Assembly (NCBI RefSeq): GCF_029433295.1
Contig: NZ_JAQTHV010000001.1
Span: forward strand, 124,001-188,000
Length of the DNA stretch: 64,000 nt
Direction: 5' to 3'
Origin: Bifidobacterium sp. ESL0784
GTDB taxonomy: Bacteria > Actinomycetota > Actinomycetes > Actinomycetales > Bifidobacteriaceae
This document shows positions 8,367 through 17,802 of this stretch, one piece after another; position 1 is the first letter of the stretch, and the number at the start of each line of letters is the position of its first letter. A program made the translations under genes and the position numbers. Below the pieces are notes generated by a model, which worked only from the letters and a program-made list of their open reading frames with translations, did no database searches and had not been told where the DNA came from.

Positions 8367-11021
8367 TTACGCCATTTTGATGGCAAGGCTGGTTTCCAGT
8401 TTGCCGTCGGTGACATTCAGGATTATCGGCGATGGTTCGGCGTCGGCTTTCGGGGCCTCTTCCGCAGTAGGCATTTCTATGATTGCCAGTGCTTCACCGT
8501 AGTAGGTGTCGGTGCTGCCGATGACAAAACTGCCCGGGTTGAACGGTGCCGCGCAGCCGAAAGCGACCAGCCGGCCGGCGCTGATTCGTGCCCGCAAAAT
8601 GCCGCGTTCCAGCGGTTTGGTGATTCCGGCGGCATCGGTATAACGCACGCGCACGTATGCCAGATGTCCCGGACGGCAGATGCCGGACGAGGCCATGTGT
8701 TGTTTATGCTCCGTCGAATCCGCGTAAACGGATTGCGATTCCTCGAAACCGCTTTCGGGTTCCAGAGAAGCGGTGAGCCGGGTCGGGCCTTGGGCGCTGG
8801 TCAATGCACGCCGGCCGATTTCCTCGCCGTTCGCATCGAAGCTTACGGCCTCAAGAGTTCCAGGTTGATATTCGCAGCTGAATCGCACAAGGCAATCGTC
8901 GTGCAATGTCTTCCGGCCGATTTCCTGTCCGTTCAATATCAGGGCAACGTTGGCCGCGCGGGCATAAACCTCCACGTTCGCCTTGTGGCCTTCGCAGCCC
9001 GCCCAACTCCAGGAAGGCATGGCATCGGTCATTCTCCAGGCGCTTGGGGAGTGCTTGCCGTTGGTATGGTTCACTGGCTGTACCGCAAGGTAAGGGCCCT
9101 GGTCCTTTTCAAGCGCAACGCGGGTATAGAGAGCCTCGCCGGTCACCCTTCCTGTCAGATCGAGACGGCCCGAGCCCGCGGCGAGCCATCCCAACCCGTT
9201 TTCCGCTGGTGCATAATCCTCGTATTCCCAGGCTCCGATGCCGGTTTCGCCCAGGTAATCCATACCTGCCCATACGAAATCCCCGATAAGCCGCGGGTTT
9301 GCCTTGGCCATTTCATGGAACCGGTAGGCATCGTTGCAGAACGTTTCGGAACCGAGGATGAGCCGATGCGGGTAGCGTTGCAGATCCTTTCGGTAGCGTT
9401 TGATGCCGTAGTTGTAGCCGGCGATATCGAGCTGTGCGAACGCGTCGCGGGTCTTGATATCGCAGGCATGCAGCGTGGCTCCGGTTTTCATGAAATCGGC
9501 GCCCATGATTCCCGCAAGATTATTGAAGAACTCGCTGCCCACGGCTTTGTGTTTGGGTTTATTCTGCCCGTTTTCGGCGGTTGAGACCACGCATGCTCCG
9601 GGTACGATGTCTTCTCGCGAAAGCTCGGGTGTGCGCTCGCCGGATTCCGATTCGGCCTCTTTGCGCGCTTTCTTGTCGGAATAGACGCCGAAACCGATCG
9701 AGCTCAAGAAATTGAAGAAGATATTGATCCCGCAAGTCACCGGTCGGCTCGGGTCGAGGGTGTGCAGCAGATCGACCATGGATCGGGTCAGCGCGATGCC
9801 CTTCTTTTCGGCGGTTTCGCTGACCTCGTTGCCGATCGAATACATGACGACGCTGGGATGGTTGCGGTCTTTCGAGACCATGGCTGCCAGGTCCTTGCGC
9901 CAGTTGGCCGAGAAGTAATCGACATAGTCGTAGAGGGTTTTGTGAATGTACCAATGGTCGATGTATTCGTCCAGAACGAGCATTCCCAGTTCGTCGCATG
10001 CCTCGAGAAGGGCCTTGGAGCAGGGGTTATGGGCCGAGCGTATGGCATTGTAGCCTTGGGCCTTCAGCTCTTCGACTTTGCGCCGTTCGGCATCGGGGAA
10101 CGCGGCGGCTCCCAGTATGCCGTTGGTGTGGTGGATGCAGGCGCCTTGCAGGACGGTGCGTCTTGCATTGATGAGGAATCCGCGCTCGCCCCAGGCAAGC
10201 GTACGCACGCCGAACGTCGTGCTGGCCGTGTCTGTGGCGATCTCGCCGTGTTCGGCTTGGTAACTTACTTGGCATGTATAAAGATTGGGATGTTCCGGGC
10301 TCCACAATTGCGCATTGGGGATATCCAGCATGACGGTTGCGTTGCCTTGCTCGTCGGTTTTGCAGTTTGTGGATGCCACTGATGGTATTGATTTGGAAGC
10401 TTTTGATGTAATGTGTTCGGATGCTGGCGTGGAGGTTGCCGGCGTATCGGTATCCTGTTTCCCTTCGAAGATTTCGATATGCGCGCTGCCCGCTCCGGTG
10501 GTCTGCAGCGTGACCTCGATTTTCGCCGGGTCCATCGATATCGTGCGTACCCCGATGCCTTCGAAGCGGATATGCTTGCGCGGCCCCGTCCAAAGCGTGA
10601 CCGGGCGATAGATGCCCGCCCCGGAATACCAGCGGGAGTTGGGCTGGTCGGCGTTATGCGCCACCACCCGGATTTCGTTGTCCTCGCCGATGGCGACAAA
10701 GTTGGTGACGTCGACGGTAAACCCGTTGTACCCATAGTCGTAGGAACCGGCCTTTCGTCCGTTGACGAAGATTTCGGCAAGCCGGTAGACGCCTTCGAAC
10801 TCGAGAATGACGGCATTGCCGCGCAGGTCCTCGCCGGGCGTGAAGTGGCGGATATATTCGTAATCGCGCCCGTCGAACCATCCGGTGTTGGTCCCTCCCG
10901 GAGCGTTCTCCAGACGGGGCTCGTAAAGCATGGCGTCGTGGGGCAAGGTCACCGGCGTAAACGTTTCGTCGCTGTCCAAGTGCCGAACCTGCCAGTTCCT
11001 GTCGAATCCCGTTGACTGCAT
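8367..11021 (-). CDS. Glycoside hydrolase family 2 (beta-galactosidase-like)
   Basis: This is an 884-residue cytoplasmic glycosidase with no signal peptide. The N-terminal jelly-roll sugar-binding domain starts near NWQVRHLDSDE and includes FEGVYRLAEIFVNGRKAG. An Ig-like domain follows, then the TIM barrel from about residue 290 with ACIHHTNGILGAA. The acid/base Glu is in SIGNEVSETA and the nucleophile Glu is probably in LILGSETFCND. C-terminal beta domains resemble those of bacterial GH2 enzymes. Family 2 includes beta-galactosidases, beta-glucuronidases and beta-mannosidases, and sequence alone does not settle the substrate. It is divergent from the GH3 gene at 11293, sharing a 271-base intergenic region. 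Confidence 0.88.
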   Translation of the reverse strand: MQSTGFDRNWQVRHLDSDETFTPVTLPHDAMLYEPRLENAPGGTNTGWFDGRDYEYIRHFTPGEDLRGNAVILEFEGVYRLAEIFVNGRKAGSYDYGYNGFTVDVTNFVAIGEDNEIRVVAHNADQPNSRWYSGAGIYRPVTLWTGPRKHIRFEGIGVRTISMDPAKIEVTLQTTGAGSAHIEIFEGKQDTDTPATSTPASEHITSKASKSIPSVASTNCKTDEQGNATVMLDIPNAQLWSPEHPNLYTCQVSYQAEHGEIATDTASTTFGVRTLAWGERGFLINARRTVLQGACIHHTNGILGAAAFPDAERRKVEELKAQGYNAIRSAHNPCSKALLEACDELGMLVLDEYIDHWYIHKTLYDYVDYFSANWRKDLAAMVSKDRNHPSVVMYSIGNEVSETAEKKGIALTRSMVDLLHTLDPSRPVTCGINIFFNFLSSIGFGVYSDKKARKEAESESGERTPELSREDIVPGACVVSTAENGQNKPKHKAVGSEFFNNLAGIMGADFMKTGATLHACDIKTRDAFAQLDIAGYNYGIKRYRKDLQRYPHRLILGSETFCNDAYRFHEMAKANPRLIGDFVWAGMDYLGETGIGAWEYEDYAPAENGLGWLAAGSGRLDLTGRVTGEALYTRVALEKDQGPYLAVQPVNHTNGKHSPSAWRMTDAMPSWSWAGCEGHKANVEVYARAANVALILNGQEIGRKTLHDDCLVRFSCEYQPGTLEAVSFDANGEEIGRRALTSAQGPTRLTASLEPESGFEESQSVYADSTEHKQHMASSGICRPGHLAYVRVRYTDAAGITKPLERGILRARISAGRLVAFGCAAPFNPGSFVIGSTDTYYGEALAIIEMPTAEEAPKADAEPSPIILNVTDGKLETSLAIKMA

Positions 11022-11292
11022 AGATGCTCTTTTCTACTATGTCTTGATACTACCGTCGTGCGTTGTCGAAAAAGATTTGACGTGGGATGGCTGCAAAACG
11101 TGCGTGGAAAATGACAGGCTGAGCCACAACCTTGAGAATTCAAGATTGCCATTACACAATGAAGCTGTATGAATGTAGCATCGTCGCATGGCTTGGTTCA
11201 AAGTTGAGCGAGTAGATGTGGTGGTTACGTCAAATGAGACGTGACGGCCATTGTTCATTCATGATATGTAAAACATAAAGAGAGGACTTCTC

Positions 11293-14229
11293 ATGTTGCA
11301 GATCAACATGGCTGATGTCGTCAACGTCATCAAGTCGCTGGTGCCCTACCTGGTAGTCATCGGCGTCTTGCTGCTGCTGGCCATTATCATCAGCGTCGCC
11401 GTCAACAAGAAGACGGTGCAAAATACCGGAACACGTAAGCTCGTGCGCAGCGAAACGTGGCTGGTGGTGCTGGTCGCCATCGTTGCCGCGGTTTCGATGA
11501 TGCTCACCGGCCCGATGTCCACGTTGCTCAACAACGTGACTTCCAAGAAATACGTGCTTTCGCAGGACACCATCAGCCGCGCCAACAAGCTCGCCCAAGA
11601 GGTGCAGACCGAAGGCATCACCATGCTGCAGAACAATGACTCCAATCTGCCGATGAGCGGCAAGAAGGTCAATGTTTTCGGCTGGGCTTCCACCAACCCG
11701 ATTTATTCCGGCACCGGTTCAGGCGCCATGAATACCCAGTACAAGACGGTCTCCATCCTCGAAGGCATGAAGAACGCAGGTCTCAAGACCAATACGCAGC
11801 TTAGCGATGCTTATGTCAAGTATCAGAAGGCACGTCCGCAATCGCCTGGTGGTGGTGTTTTCGCTCCTGAATGGGACCTGCCTGAACTGCCGATGAAGCA
11901 GTATCCGGCCGGCGCGATGGACAACGCCAAGAAGTTCTCTGACCAGGCCGTCGTGGTGTTGGCTCGTCAGGGTGGTGAAGGCAACGATCTGCCCAGCAAT
12001 ATGAAGGCCAAGGGCGTTCCCTATCACAACAATTCCAAGGATTACGAGGACTTCAAGGACGGCCAGTCCTTCCTTGAGCTCGACCAGTCCGAGAAGGACA
12101 TGCTTGATCAGGTCACCGCGAACTTCAAGAACGTCACCCTCGTCTACAACGGTGGCAACGCTATGCAGTTCAGCTTCCTGAAGGATTACCCGCAGATCAA
12201 GTCCGTGCTGTGGTGCCCGCCCGCCGGCCAGACCGGTTTCACCGCACTCGGCGAGGTGCTCACCGGTGCAGTCAATCCTTCGGGCAAGACCTCCGACACC
12301 TTCCTGCGCGACCTGCACAAGTCCGTGAACGTCAACAACTACGGCGATTTCCAGTACAATAACGTCGACCAGCTCGCTCAGTCCGTCACCAGCTCCACTG
12401 GCAAGACCAGAACCGTCAAGCCGACGTTCGTCAACTACACCGAAGGCATCTATCTGGGCTACAAGTTCTATGAGACCGCCGCCAAGGAAGGCCTCATCAA
12501 CTACAACGATGTTGTCCAGTATCCGTTCGGTTACGGTATGAGCTATACCAAGTTCAGCCAGTCGATGGGCAAAGTCAGCCATGCCGATGGCAAGGTCTCC
12601 TTCGACGTGACCGTCAAGAACACCGGTGACAAGGCCGGCAAGGACGTTGTCGAGTCTTACTTCGATCCGCCGTACACTAACGGTGGCATTGAAAAGGCCT
12701 CTACCAACCTCGTGGCGCTCGGCAAGACCAAGCTCCTGCAGCCCGGCGAATCCCAGACCGTGAAGATCTCCTTCAAGGATGATGACATGGCCTCTTATGA
12801 TTCCAAGGGTGCCAAGGCCTGGGTGCTGGAAAAGGGCGATTACGACATCTCCATCAACTCGGATTCGCACACGGTGATCGATCACCAGAGCGTCAATGTT
12901 CCGTCCACCATTACTTACAACAAGTCGAAGACCCACAACGGCGACAAGACTGCTGCCACCAACCAGTTCGACGATGCAGCAGGCAATGTGACCTATCTTT
13001 CTCGCGCCAACCATTTTGCGAACTATGCTGCTGCCACCGCGGCCCCGACGAACTTCGCGATGAGTGACAAAGCCAAGTCCACTTTCTACAACAACGGCAA
13101 TTACGACCCGAAGAAGTTCGACAAGGCCAGCGACAAGATGCCGACCACTGGCGCCAAGAACAACGTCCGTCTGGCTTCGCTGCGCGGCAAGTCCTACGAC
13201 GATCCGGAATGGAACAAGCTGCTCGACCAGATGACCTTCAAGGACATGGATGAACTGATCGCCAACGGCGGTTACGGAACCTCTGCTGTAGATTCTGTCG
13301 GCAAGATCAAGACCACGGACGCCGACGGCCCTGCGGCCCTGAACAACAACTTCACCAAGGTCGGCTCCATCGGTTTCCCGGCCGAGGTTTCGTTCGCCTG
13401 CACGTGGAACAAGGATCTGAACAAGGAATTCGGCAAGATGATCGGCGATATGGCGCACGACATGCACGTGGACGGCTGGTACGCTCCCGGTATGGATACG
13501 CACCGCAGCCCGTTCTCCGGCCGTAACTTCGAGTACTTCTCCGAGGATGGCGAGCTTGCCGGCGCTTTGGCTGCTAGCCAGATTCAGGGTGCGCAGTCCA
13601 AGGGCGTCTACGCCTTCATGAAGCAGTTCGCGCTCAACGACCAGGAAACCAACCGCACCAACATGCTGTGCACCTGGGCCAATGAGCAGTCGATGCGTGA
13701 GATCTACCTCAAGCCGTTCGAGATGGGTGTCAAGACCGGTGGGACCACTGCCGCGATGAGCGCCTTCAATTACATTGGCAATACTTACGCCGGTGCCAAC
13801 AGTGCGTTGCTCAACAATGTGCTGCGTAACGAATGGGGCTTCCGTGGCTTCGTGGTGACTGATTACTTCTCCGGCTTTGGCTATCAGAACGCTGATCAGG
13901 TCATTCGCGGCGGCGGCGACACCATGCTCGCCACCACCAAGGTGACCAATCACATCACTGACAAGTCCGCTACTTCCGTGATCGCGATGCGTCGTGCCTC
14001 GAAGAACATCCTCTACACTGTGGTGAACAGCTGGGAGTATGAGCATGGTGATCCTAAGACGGCCACGCCGGTTTGGAAGACGGCCATGTACGTCGTCTGG
14101 GTTGTCGTCGCGGTGCTTTTCGTCGGCCTTGAGGTCGTAACGGTCCGCCGTTACCTCCGTCGCCGCAACGAAGCCAAGGTCGCTGTCACCAGCGATTCGG
14201 CTGATGACGTGACCCCTGACGAAAAATGA
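11293..14229 (+). CDS. Membrane-anchored glycoside hydrolase family 3 with permuted domain order
   Basis: This 978-residue beta-glucosidase-like enzyme has two membrane helices at the N-terminus (about residues 12-35 and 54-76) and one at the C-terminus (about 928-953). Its domain order is unusual. The GH3 C-terminal alpha/beta sandwich comes first, then a fibronectin-III-like domain. The catalytic (beta/alpha)8 domain comes last, recognised by GMDTHRSPFSGRNFEYFSED, KQFALNDQETNR and WGFRGFVVTDY. The Asp at about residue 857 in VVTDY is the expected nucleophile. A GAGAGGA ribosome site precedes the start. The hydrolase portion probably sits outside the membrane. It ends with a strong terminator, so it is not part of the following operon. 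The substrate is unknown. Confidence 0.88.
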   Translation: MLQINMADVVNVIKSLVPYLVVIGVLLLLAIIISVAVNKKTVQNTGTRKLVRSETWLVVLVAIVAAVSMMLTGPMSTLLNNVTSKKYVLSQDTISRANKLAQEVQTEGITMLQNNDSNLPMSGKKVNVFGWASTNPIYSGTGSGAMNTQYKTVSILEGMKNAGLKTNTQLSDAYVKYQKARPQSPGGGVFAPEWDLPELPMKQYPAGAMDNAKKFSDQAVVVLARQGGEGNDLPSNMKAKGVPYHNNSKDYEDFKDGQSFLELDQSEKDMLDQVTANFKNVTLVYNGGNAMQFSFLKDYPQIKSVLWCPPAGQTGFTALGEVLTGAVNPSGKTSDTFLRDLHKSVNVNNYGDFQYNNVDQLAQSVTSSTGKTRTVKPTFVNYTEGIYLGYKFYETAAKEGLINYNDVVQYPFGYGMSYTKFSQSMGKVSHADGKVSFDVTVKNTGDKAGKDVVESYFDPPYTNGGIEKASTNLVALGKTKLLQPGESQTVKISFKDDDMASYDSKGAKAWVLEKGDYDISINSDSHTVIDHQSVNVPSTITYNKSKTHNGDKTAATNQFDDAAGNVTYLSRANHFANYAAATAAPTNFAMSDKAKSTFYNNGNYDPKKFDKASDKMPTTGAKNNVRLASLRGKSYDDPEWNKLLDQMTFKDMDELIANGGYGTSAVDSVGKIKTTDADGPAALNNNFTKVGSIGFPAEVSFACTWNKDLNKEFGKMIGDMAHDMHVDGWYAPGMDTHRSPFSGRNFEYFSEDGELAGALAASQIQGAQSKGVYAFMKQFALNDQETNRTNMLCTWANEQSMREIYLKPFEMGVKTGGTTAAMSAFNYIGNTYAGANSALLNNVLRNEWGFRGFVVTDYFSGFGYQNADQVIRGGGDTMLATTKVTNHITDKSATSVIAMRRASKNILYTVVNSWEYEHGDPKTATPVWKTAMYVVWVVVAVLFVGLEVVTVRRYLRRRNEAKVAVTSDSADDVTPDEK

Positions 14230-14276
14230 GTTCTGAGCGGTTCCGTTAATACAGAATTGTAATACGGAATTGCTGA

Positions 14277-14315
14277 GGTGAAGCCTCGCCGTAGCAGATA
14301 CGGCGGGGCTTCACC
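14277..14315 (+). terminator. Rho-independent terminator of the permuted GH3 gene
   Basis: GGTGAAGCC and CGCCGT (14277-14292) pair with ACGGCG and GGCTTCACC (14300-14315) around a 7-base loop. A CTTTTCG tract follows. It lies 47 bases after the stop codon. Confidence 0.85.
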
Positions 14316-14646
14316 ACCCTTTTCGTTTCCTTTGTATAGCAGCGGATATAGAGCGGATGTAAAGGAATATCGGAGCATATCAAGGCTCGCGCGACGGAGT
14401 AATTACCCGCGCGCCAATCGTGCGAAAGAAATGACAGCTTAGGCTTTCGGGAGCTTGGGCTTTGGAAATTATTGGTTAAATGGATTTGCTATTGGTGGAT
14501 TGTATGCGAGGTGGCACAAGTCGTGCAGCGCCGCATATATGTGCCAACCAGTGTTCGGGCCGCTCTCGCGCGGCGAGACGATGAAACCGACAGGCCGGTA
14601 AGTCGGTGAGCCGGTGCGGACAGCAGGATTTTTAATAAGGAGGATC
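14316..14646. other. Intergenic region ahead of the canonical GH3 gene
   Basis: No gene is supported. It should carry the promoter for the GH3-GtrA operon, and it ends in a strong ribosome site (AAGGAGG at about 14636-14642) that fixes the GH3 start at 14647. Confidence 0.5.
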
Positions 14647-17094
14647 ATGAAACTCGAGGAACTTAGCGTTACGGAGAAAGCGGCAATGCTTTCCGGTGGC
14701 TCCGAATGGGACTCGCGCGGCAACGAGCGGGCCGGGATTCCGAGCTTTGTGATGAGTGACGGTCCGCACGGCGTGCGTCGTCAGCTTGGCGCGGGCGATC
14801 ACCTTGGCATCGGGGCTTCCAAGCCCGCCACCTGCTTCCCCACCGCCGGAACCGTGGCCAATTCGTGGGACCCGGCTTTGGCCGAGAAAATGGGCGAGGC
14901 GCTCGGACGCGAGGCGCACGATCTTGGCGTCAACGTGCTGCTTGGGCCGGGTATGAACATCAAGCGCAACCCCTTGTGCGGCCGCAATTTCGAGTACTAT
15001 TCCGAAGATCCGCAGGTCGCCGGACGTATGGCCGCAGGCTTGGTCAAGGGCATCCAGAGCAACGGTGTCGCTTCCTGCCCCAAGCATTTCGCGGTCAACA
15101 GCCAGGAGCTGCGTCGCCAGGCTTCCAATTCCGTGGTCGACGAACGCACGCTGCGTGAGCTTTACCTGACCGGTTTCGAGATCATGGTTCGCGAGGCGCG
15201 TCCTTGGGCCATCATGACCTCCTACAATCAGATCAACGGCACATATGCCCACGAAAACAAGCATTTGCTCACCGAAATCCTGCGTCAGGAGTGGGGTTTC
15301 GACGGCACGGTCATCTCCGATTGGGGCGGTTCGGATTCTGCCGTCGCCGCAGTGAAGGCCGGGGGATCGCTTGAGATGCCGTCTCCCGGATACACTTCCG
15401 TGCGCGAGCTGGTCGGCGCGGTGCAGGCCGGCACGCTGGCCGAGGCCGATATCAACGTCCGCGCCGGCGAGGTCGCCAAGCTTGCCGAACGCACGCATTT
15501 CGAAGGCGTGGGCCGCGATGACCTGATGGCCGATGATGTGGCCAAAGACCACCATAATATCGCCCGTCATGTCGCCGAAAATACCAGTGTATTGCTCAAG
15601 AACGGAAGCTCGGACGGCAAAATCGCCCCGGTCCTTCCCCTGAAGGCAGGCACTCGTGTCGCTGTTGTCGGCGATATGGCCGAAACGGCGCGCTATCAAG
15701 GCTCCGGCTCTTCCAAAGTCAACGCGACGGACGAGGAGAACCTGCTCGATCAGCTCAAGAAAATCGATGGCGTCGAAGTCACCGGTTACCAGCAGGGTTA
15801 TGAACGTCACGGCGGCAAGAACAACGTCCTGGTCGAGGATGCCGTCGCACTGGCCGCAGCCGACACCACCGATGTGGTCGTGGCTGTCGTCGGTCTCGAC
15901 GAACGCAGCGAATCCGAAGGCCTTGACCGTTCCACCATGGCCATTCCCGAAGGTCAGAACGACTTGGTGAAGGCATTGGCCGCTACCGGCAAGCCCGTTG
16001 TCGTCGTGCTCGTGGCAGGCTCCCCCGTCGAGCTGCCTTGGTTCGACGATGTTTCCGCGCTTCTGTATATCGGTCTCTCCGGTCAGGCCGGCGCTTCGGC
16101 TACGGCTCGCGTGCTCACTGGCGCTGTCAATCCTTCCGGACATCTTGCCGAGACCTGGCCGCTCAAGTATGAAGACGTCCCCAGCTCCGGCTGGTACCCG
16201 GCCATCGGCCGTGACGCCATCTACCGTGAAGGCCCGTTCGTTGGCTATCGCTATTACGAGACCGCCGGCGTGCCCGTGCGTTTCCCGTTCGGTTACGGCC
16301 TGAGTTACAGCGAGTTTACTTACTACGGATTGACCAGTGACGAAAAAGGTATTACGTTTACTGTGACCAACGATTCCGATATCGCCGGAGCGACCGTCGC
16401 CCAGATGTACGTCCGCGGCCCGGTGGGTGGTGCGATGCGTCCCGACCGTGAGCTCAAGGGATTCAAGAAGGTCTTCCTCGGTGCTCACGAGACCAAGACG
16501 GTCACCATTCCGTTCGACCGCTATACATTCCGTCATTACGACGTCGTACCCGGCACTTGGAAGACCGAAACCGGTGAACGCGAGATCCTGGTCGGCGATA
16601 GCGTCGAGAACCTGCCGCTTTCCACTACTCAGATGGTTCAGGGCGACATCGATCTGTGCCCGCCGAACCCGGTGCTCGGCCACTATCTTAAGGGTCAGGT
16701 CAAGGACGTCACCGACAACGAGATGACAGCCCTCTTCGGCCACGGAGTGATTGCCCCCGGCAAAACCGTCGTCTTCGGCGAGAACGATCCGATTTCCTCG
16801 TGGAAGGACTCGCGCGGTTTCGTGGCCCGTACCGTCGCCAAGGTATTGGCCAACAAAGAGGCCAAGGTTCGTCAAAAGACTGGCCAGCCTGATCTCAATA
16901 TCCTCTTCATCTTGAACATGCCGCCGCGTGCGATGTGCAAGATGACGCAGGGCATGATCGATTCCGCGATGGTACAGGCCGTCGTCAAGATCGCGAACGG
17001 CCACACCTTCCGTGGTGCCGGTTCGTTCATCGCCGGTTATTTCCGCAATATTTCCGCCAACAAGCGCGTAGCGAAGGAGCTTGAAAACAAATGA
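14647..17094 (+). CDS. Glycoside hydrolase family 3 beta-glucosidase (canonical order)
   Basis: This is an 815-residue cytoplasmic GH3 enzyme with no signal or membrane segment. I use the ATG at 14647 because AAGGAGG lies just upstream; an upstream in-frame ATG at 14614 lacks one. The order is catalytic barrel first (GPGMNIKRNPLCGRNFEYYSED, KHFAVNSQELRR, TVISDWGGSDS). The alpha/beta sandwich and a fibronectin-III-like domain (YGLSYSEFTY onward) follow. The Asp at about residue 225 in SDWGG is the probable nucleophile. Its stop overlaps the start of the GtrA-like gene by four bases (ATGA), indicating translational coupling. Likely substrates are beta-glucosides taken up by the cell. Confidence 0.93.
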   Translation: MKLEELSVTEKAAMLSGGSEWDSRGNERAGIPSFVMSDGPHGVRRQLGAGDHLGIGASKPATCFPTAGTVANSWDPALAEKMGEALGREAHDLGVNVLLGPGMNIKRNPLCGRNFEYYSEDPQVAGRMAAGLVKGIQSNGVASCPKHFAVNSQELRRQASNSVVDERTLRELYLTGFEIMVREARPWAIMTSYNQINGTYAHENKHLLTEILRQEWGFDGTVISDWGGSDSAVAAVKAGGSLEMPSPGYTSVRELVGAVQAGTLAEADINVRAGEVAKLAERTHFEGVGRDDLMADDVAKDHHNIARHVAENTSVLLKNGSSDGKIAPVLPLKAGTRVAVVGDMAETARYQGSGSSKVNATDEENLLDQLKKIDGVEVTGYQQGYERHGGKNNVLVEDAVALAAADTTDVVVAVVGLDERSESEGLDRSTMAIPEGQNDLVKALAATGKPVVVVLVAGSPVELPWFDDVSALLYIGLSGQAGASATARVLTGAVNPSGHLAETWPLKYEDVPSSGWYPAIGRDAIYREGPFVGYRYYETAGVPVRFPFGYGLSYSEFTYYGLTSDEKGITFTVTNDSDIAGATVAQMYVRGPVGGAMRPDRELKGFKKVFLGAHETKTVTIPFDRYTFRHYDVVPGTWKTETGEREILVGDSVENLPLSTTQMVQGDIDLCPPNPVLGHYLKGQVKDVTDNEMTALFGHGVIAPGKTVVFGENDPISSWKDSRGFVARTVAKVLANKEAKVRQKTGQPDLNILFILNMPPRAMCKMTQGMIDSAMVQAVVKIANGHTFRGAGSFIAGYFRNISANKRVAKELENK

Positions 17095-17666
17095 GTGACA
17101 CCAACAAGAACGAAAGCTCACAACAGGTCGAAGGCACGGGCTTCATCGCCGCATGCAAGCGTCTGATCAACAAGTACCCGAACCTGTGGGAATTCATCAA
17201 GTTCAATGTGCTTTCGAACATTTCGACTATTACGCGTTTCGTGGCCGTGTGGATTCTGACCGCGCTGTTCGTGCACGCCTTGCAGCTAACCCAGCCATTC
17301 AGCTTCCTCATCTTCAACTACTCGAAGCCCAGCACCAACGGCCTCGGCGGCTTCCTCACCTTCCTGATCGCGGAGATTCTGGCGCAGGCCGTCAACTTCG
17401 TGGTGCAGATGAAGTGGGTCTTCAAGTCCGACGCGAGCTTCAAATCCGCTGCGTGGAAGTACGCGATTCTGGCCGTGATCATCGTGGTCTGTGGTCTGTT
17501 GCTGCCGGGCTACGTCACGACGCTGTGCAAGGGCTTCGGCTGGAATGACGCCGTTTCCTCCACTCTTGCCTCGGTGGTCAACACTGTCCTGGCCGTCATC
17601 ATCAGCTACCCGCTGCTGAAGTGGTGGATTGCCCCCGCCAAGAAGGACGACAAAGCCGAAAAGTAA
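17091..17666 (+). CDS. GtrA-like small membrane protein
   Basis: This 191-residue protein has four predicted membrane helices, starting near residues 36-58, 74-95, 117-136 and 150-168, and a basic C-terminal tail. The layout and the sequence FNVLSNISTITRFVAVWILT resemble the GtrA family. Members of that family help move lipid-linked sugars or polysaccharide units across membranes. Its start overlaps the stop of the GH3 gene by four bases. An operon of a glycosidase with a GtrA-like protein is unusual, and the functional link is unknown. Confidence 0.75.
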   Translation: MSDTNKNESSQQVEGTGFIAACKRLINKYPNLWEFIKFNVLSNISTITRFVAVWILTALFVHALQLTQPFSFLIFNYSKPSTNGLGGFLTFLIAEILAQAVNFVVQMKWVFKSDASFKSAAWKYAILAVIIVVCGLLLPGYVTTLCKGFGWNDAVSSTLASVVNTVLAVIISYPLLKWWIAPAKKDDKAEK

Positions 17667-17715
17667 ACGGGACGTAGCGCCGTTAAATACGGTGCCGACG
17701 TTATAAAACGCATAC

Positions 17716-17785
17716 AGGTCGGTCGATAGGGAAACATGATTGGCGGAATTCCGCCATTGCGGATAACCTATCGGCCGGCCTTTTG
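17716..17785 (+). terminator. Terminator of the GH3-GtrA operon
   Basis: Arms at 17716-17730 and 17767-17781 pair over 15 positions with two G-U wobbles, followed by TTTTG. Its loop contains a second perfect palindrome, GGCGGAATTCCGCC (17742-17755). It lies between convergent genes and may serve both. Confidence 0.75.
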
Positions 17786-17802
17786 TTGTATGTGGTCTTC
17801 TT

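Noticed and set aside
11719..14046. 775-codon open frame on the minus strand opposite the permuted GH3 gene
   Set aside because: It is an antisense shadow produced by GC-rich codon bias. The plus strand has complete GH3 motifs and a ribosome site.
14632..17121. 829-codon open frame on the minus strand opposite the canonical GH3 gene
   Set aside because: It is a shadow of a well-supported GH3 gene and shows no protein-family motif.
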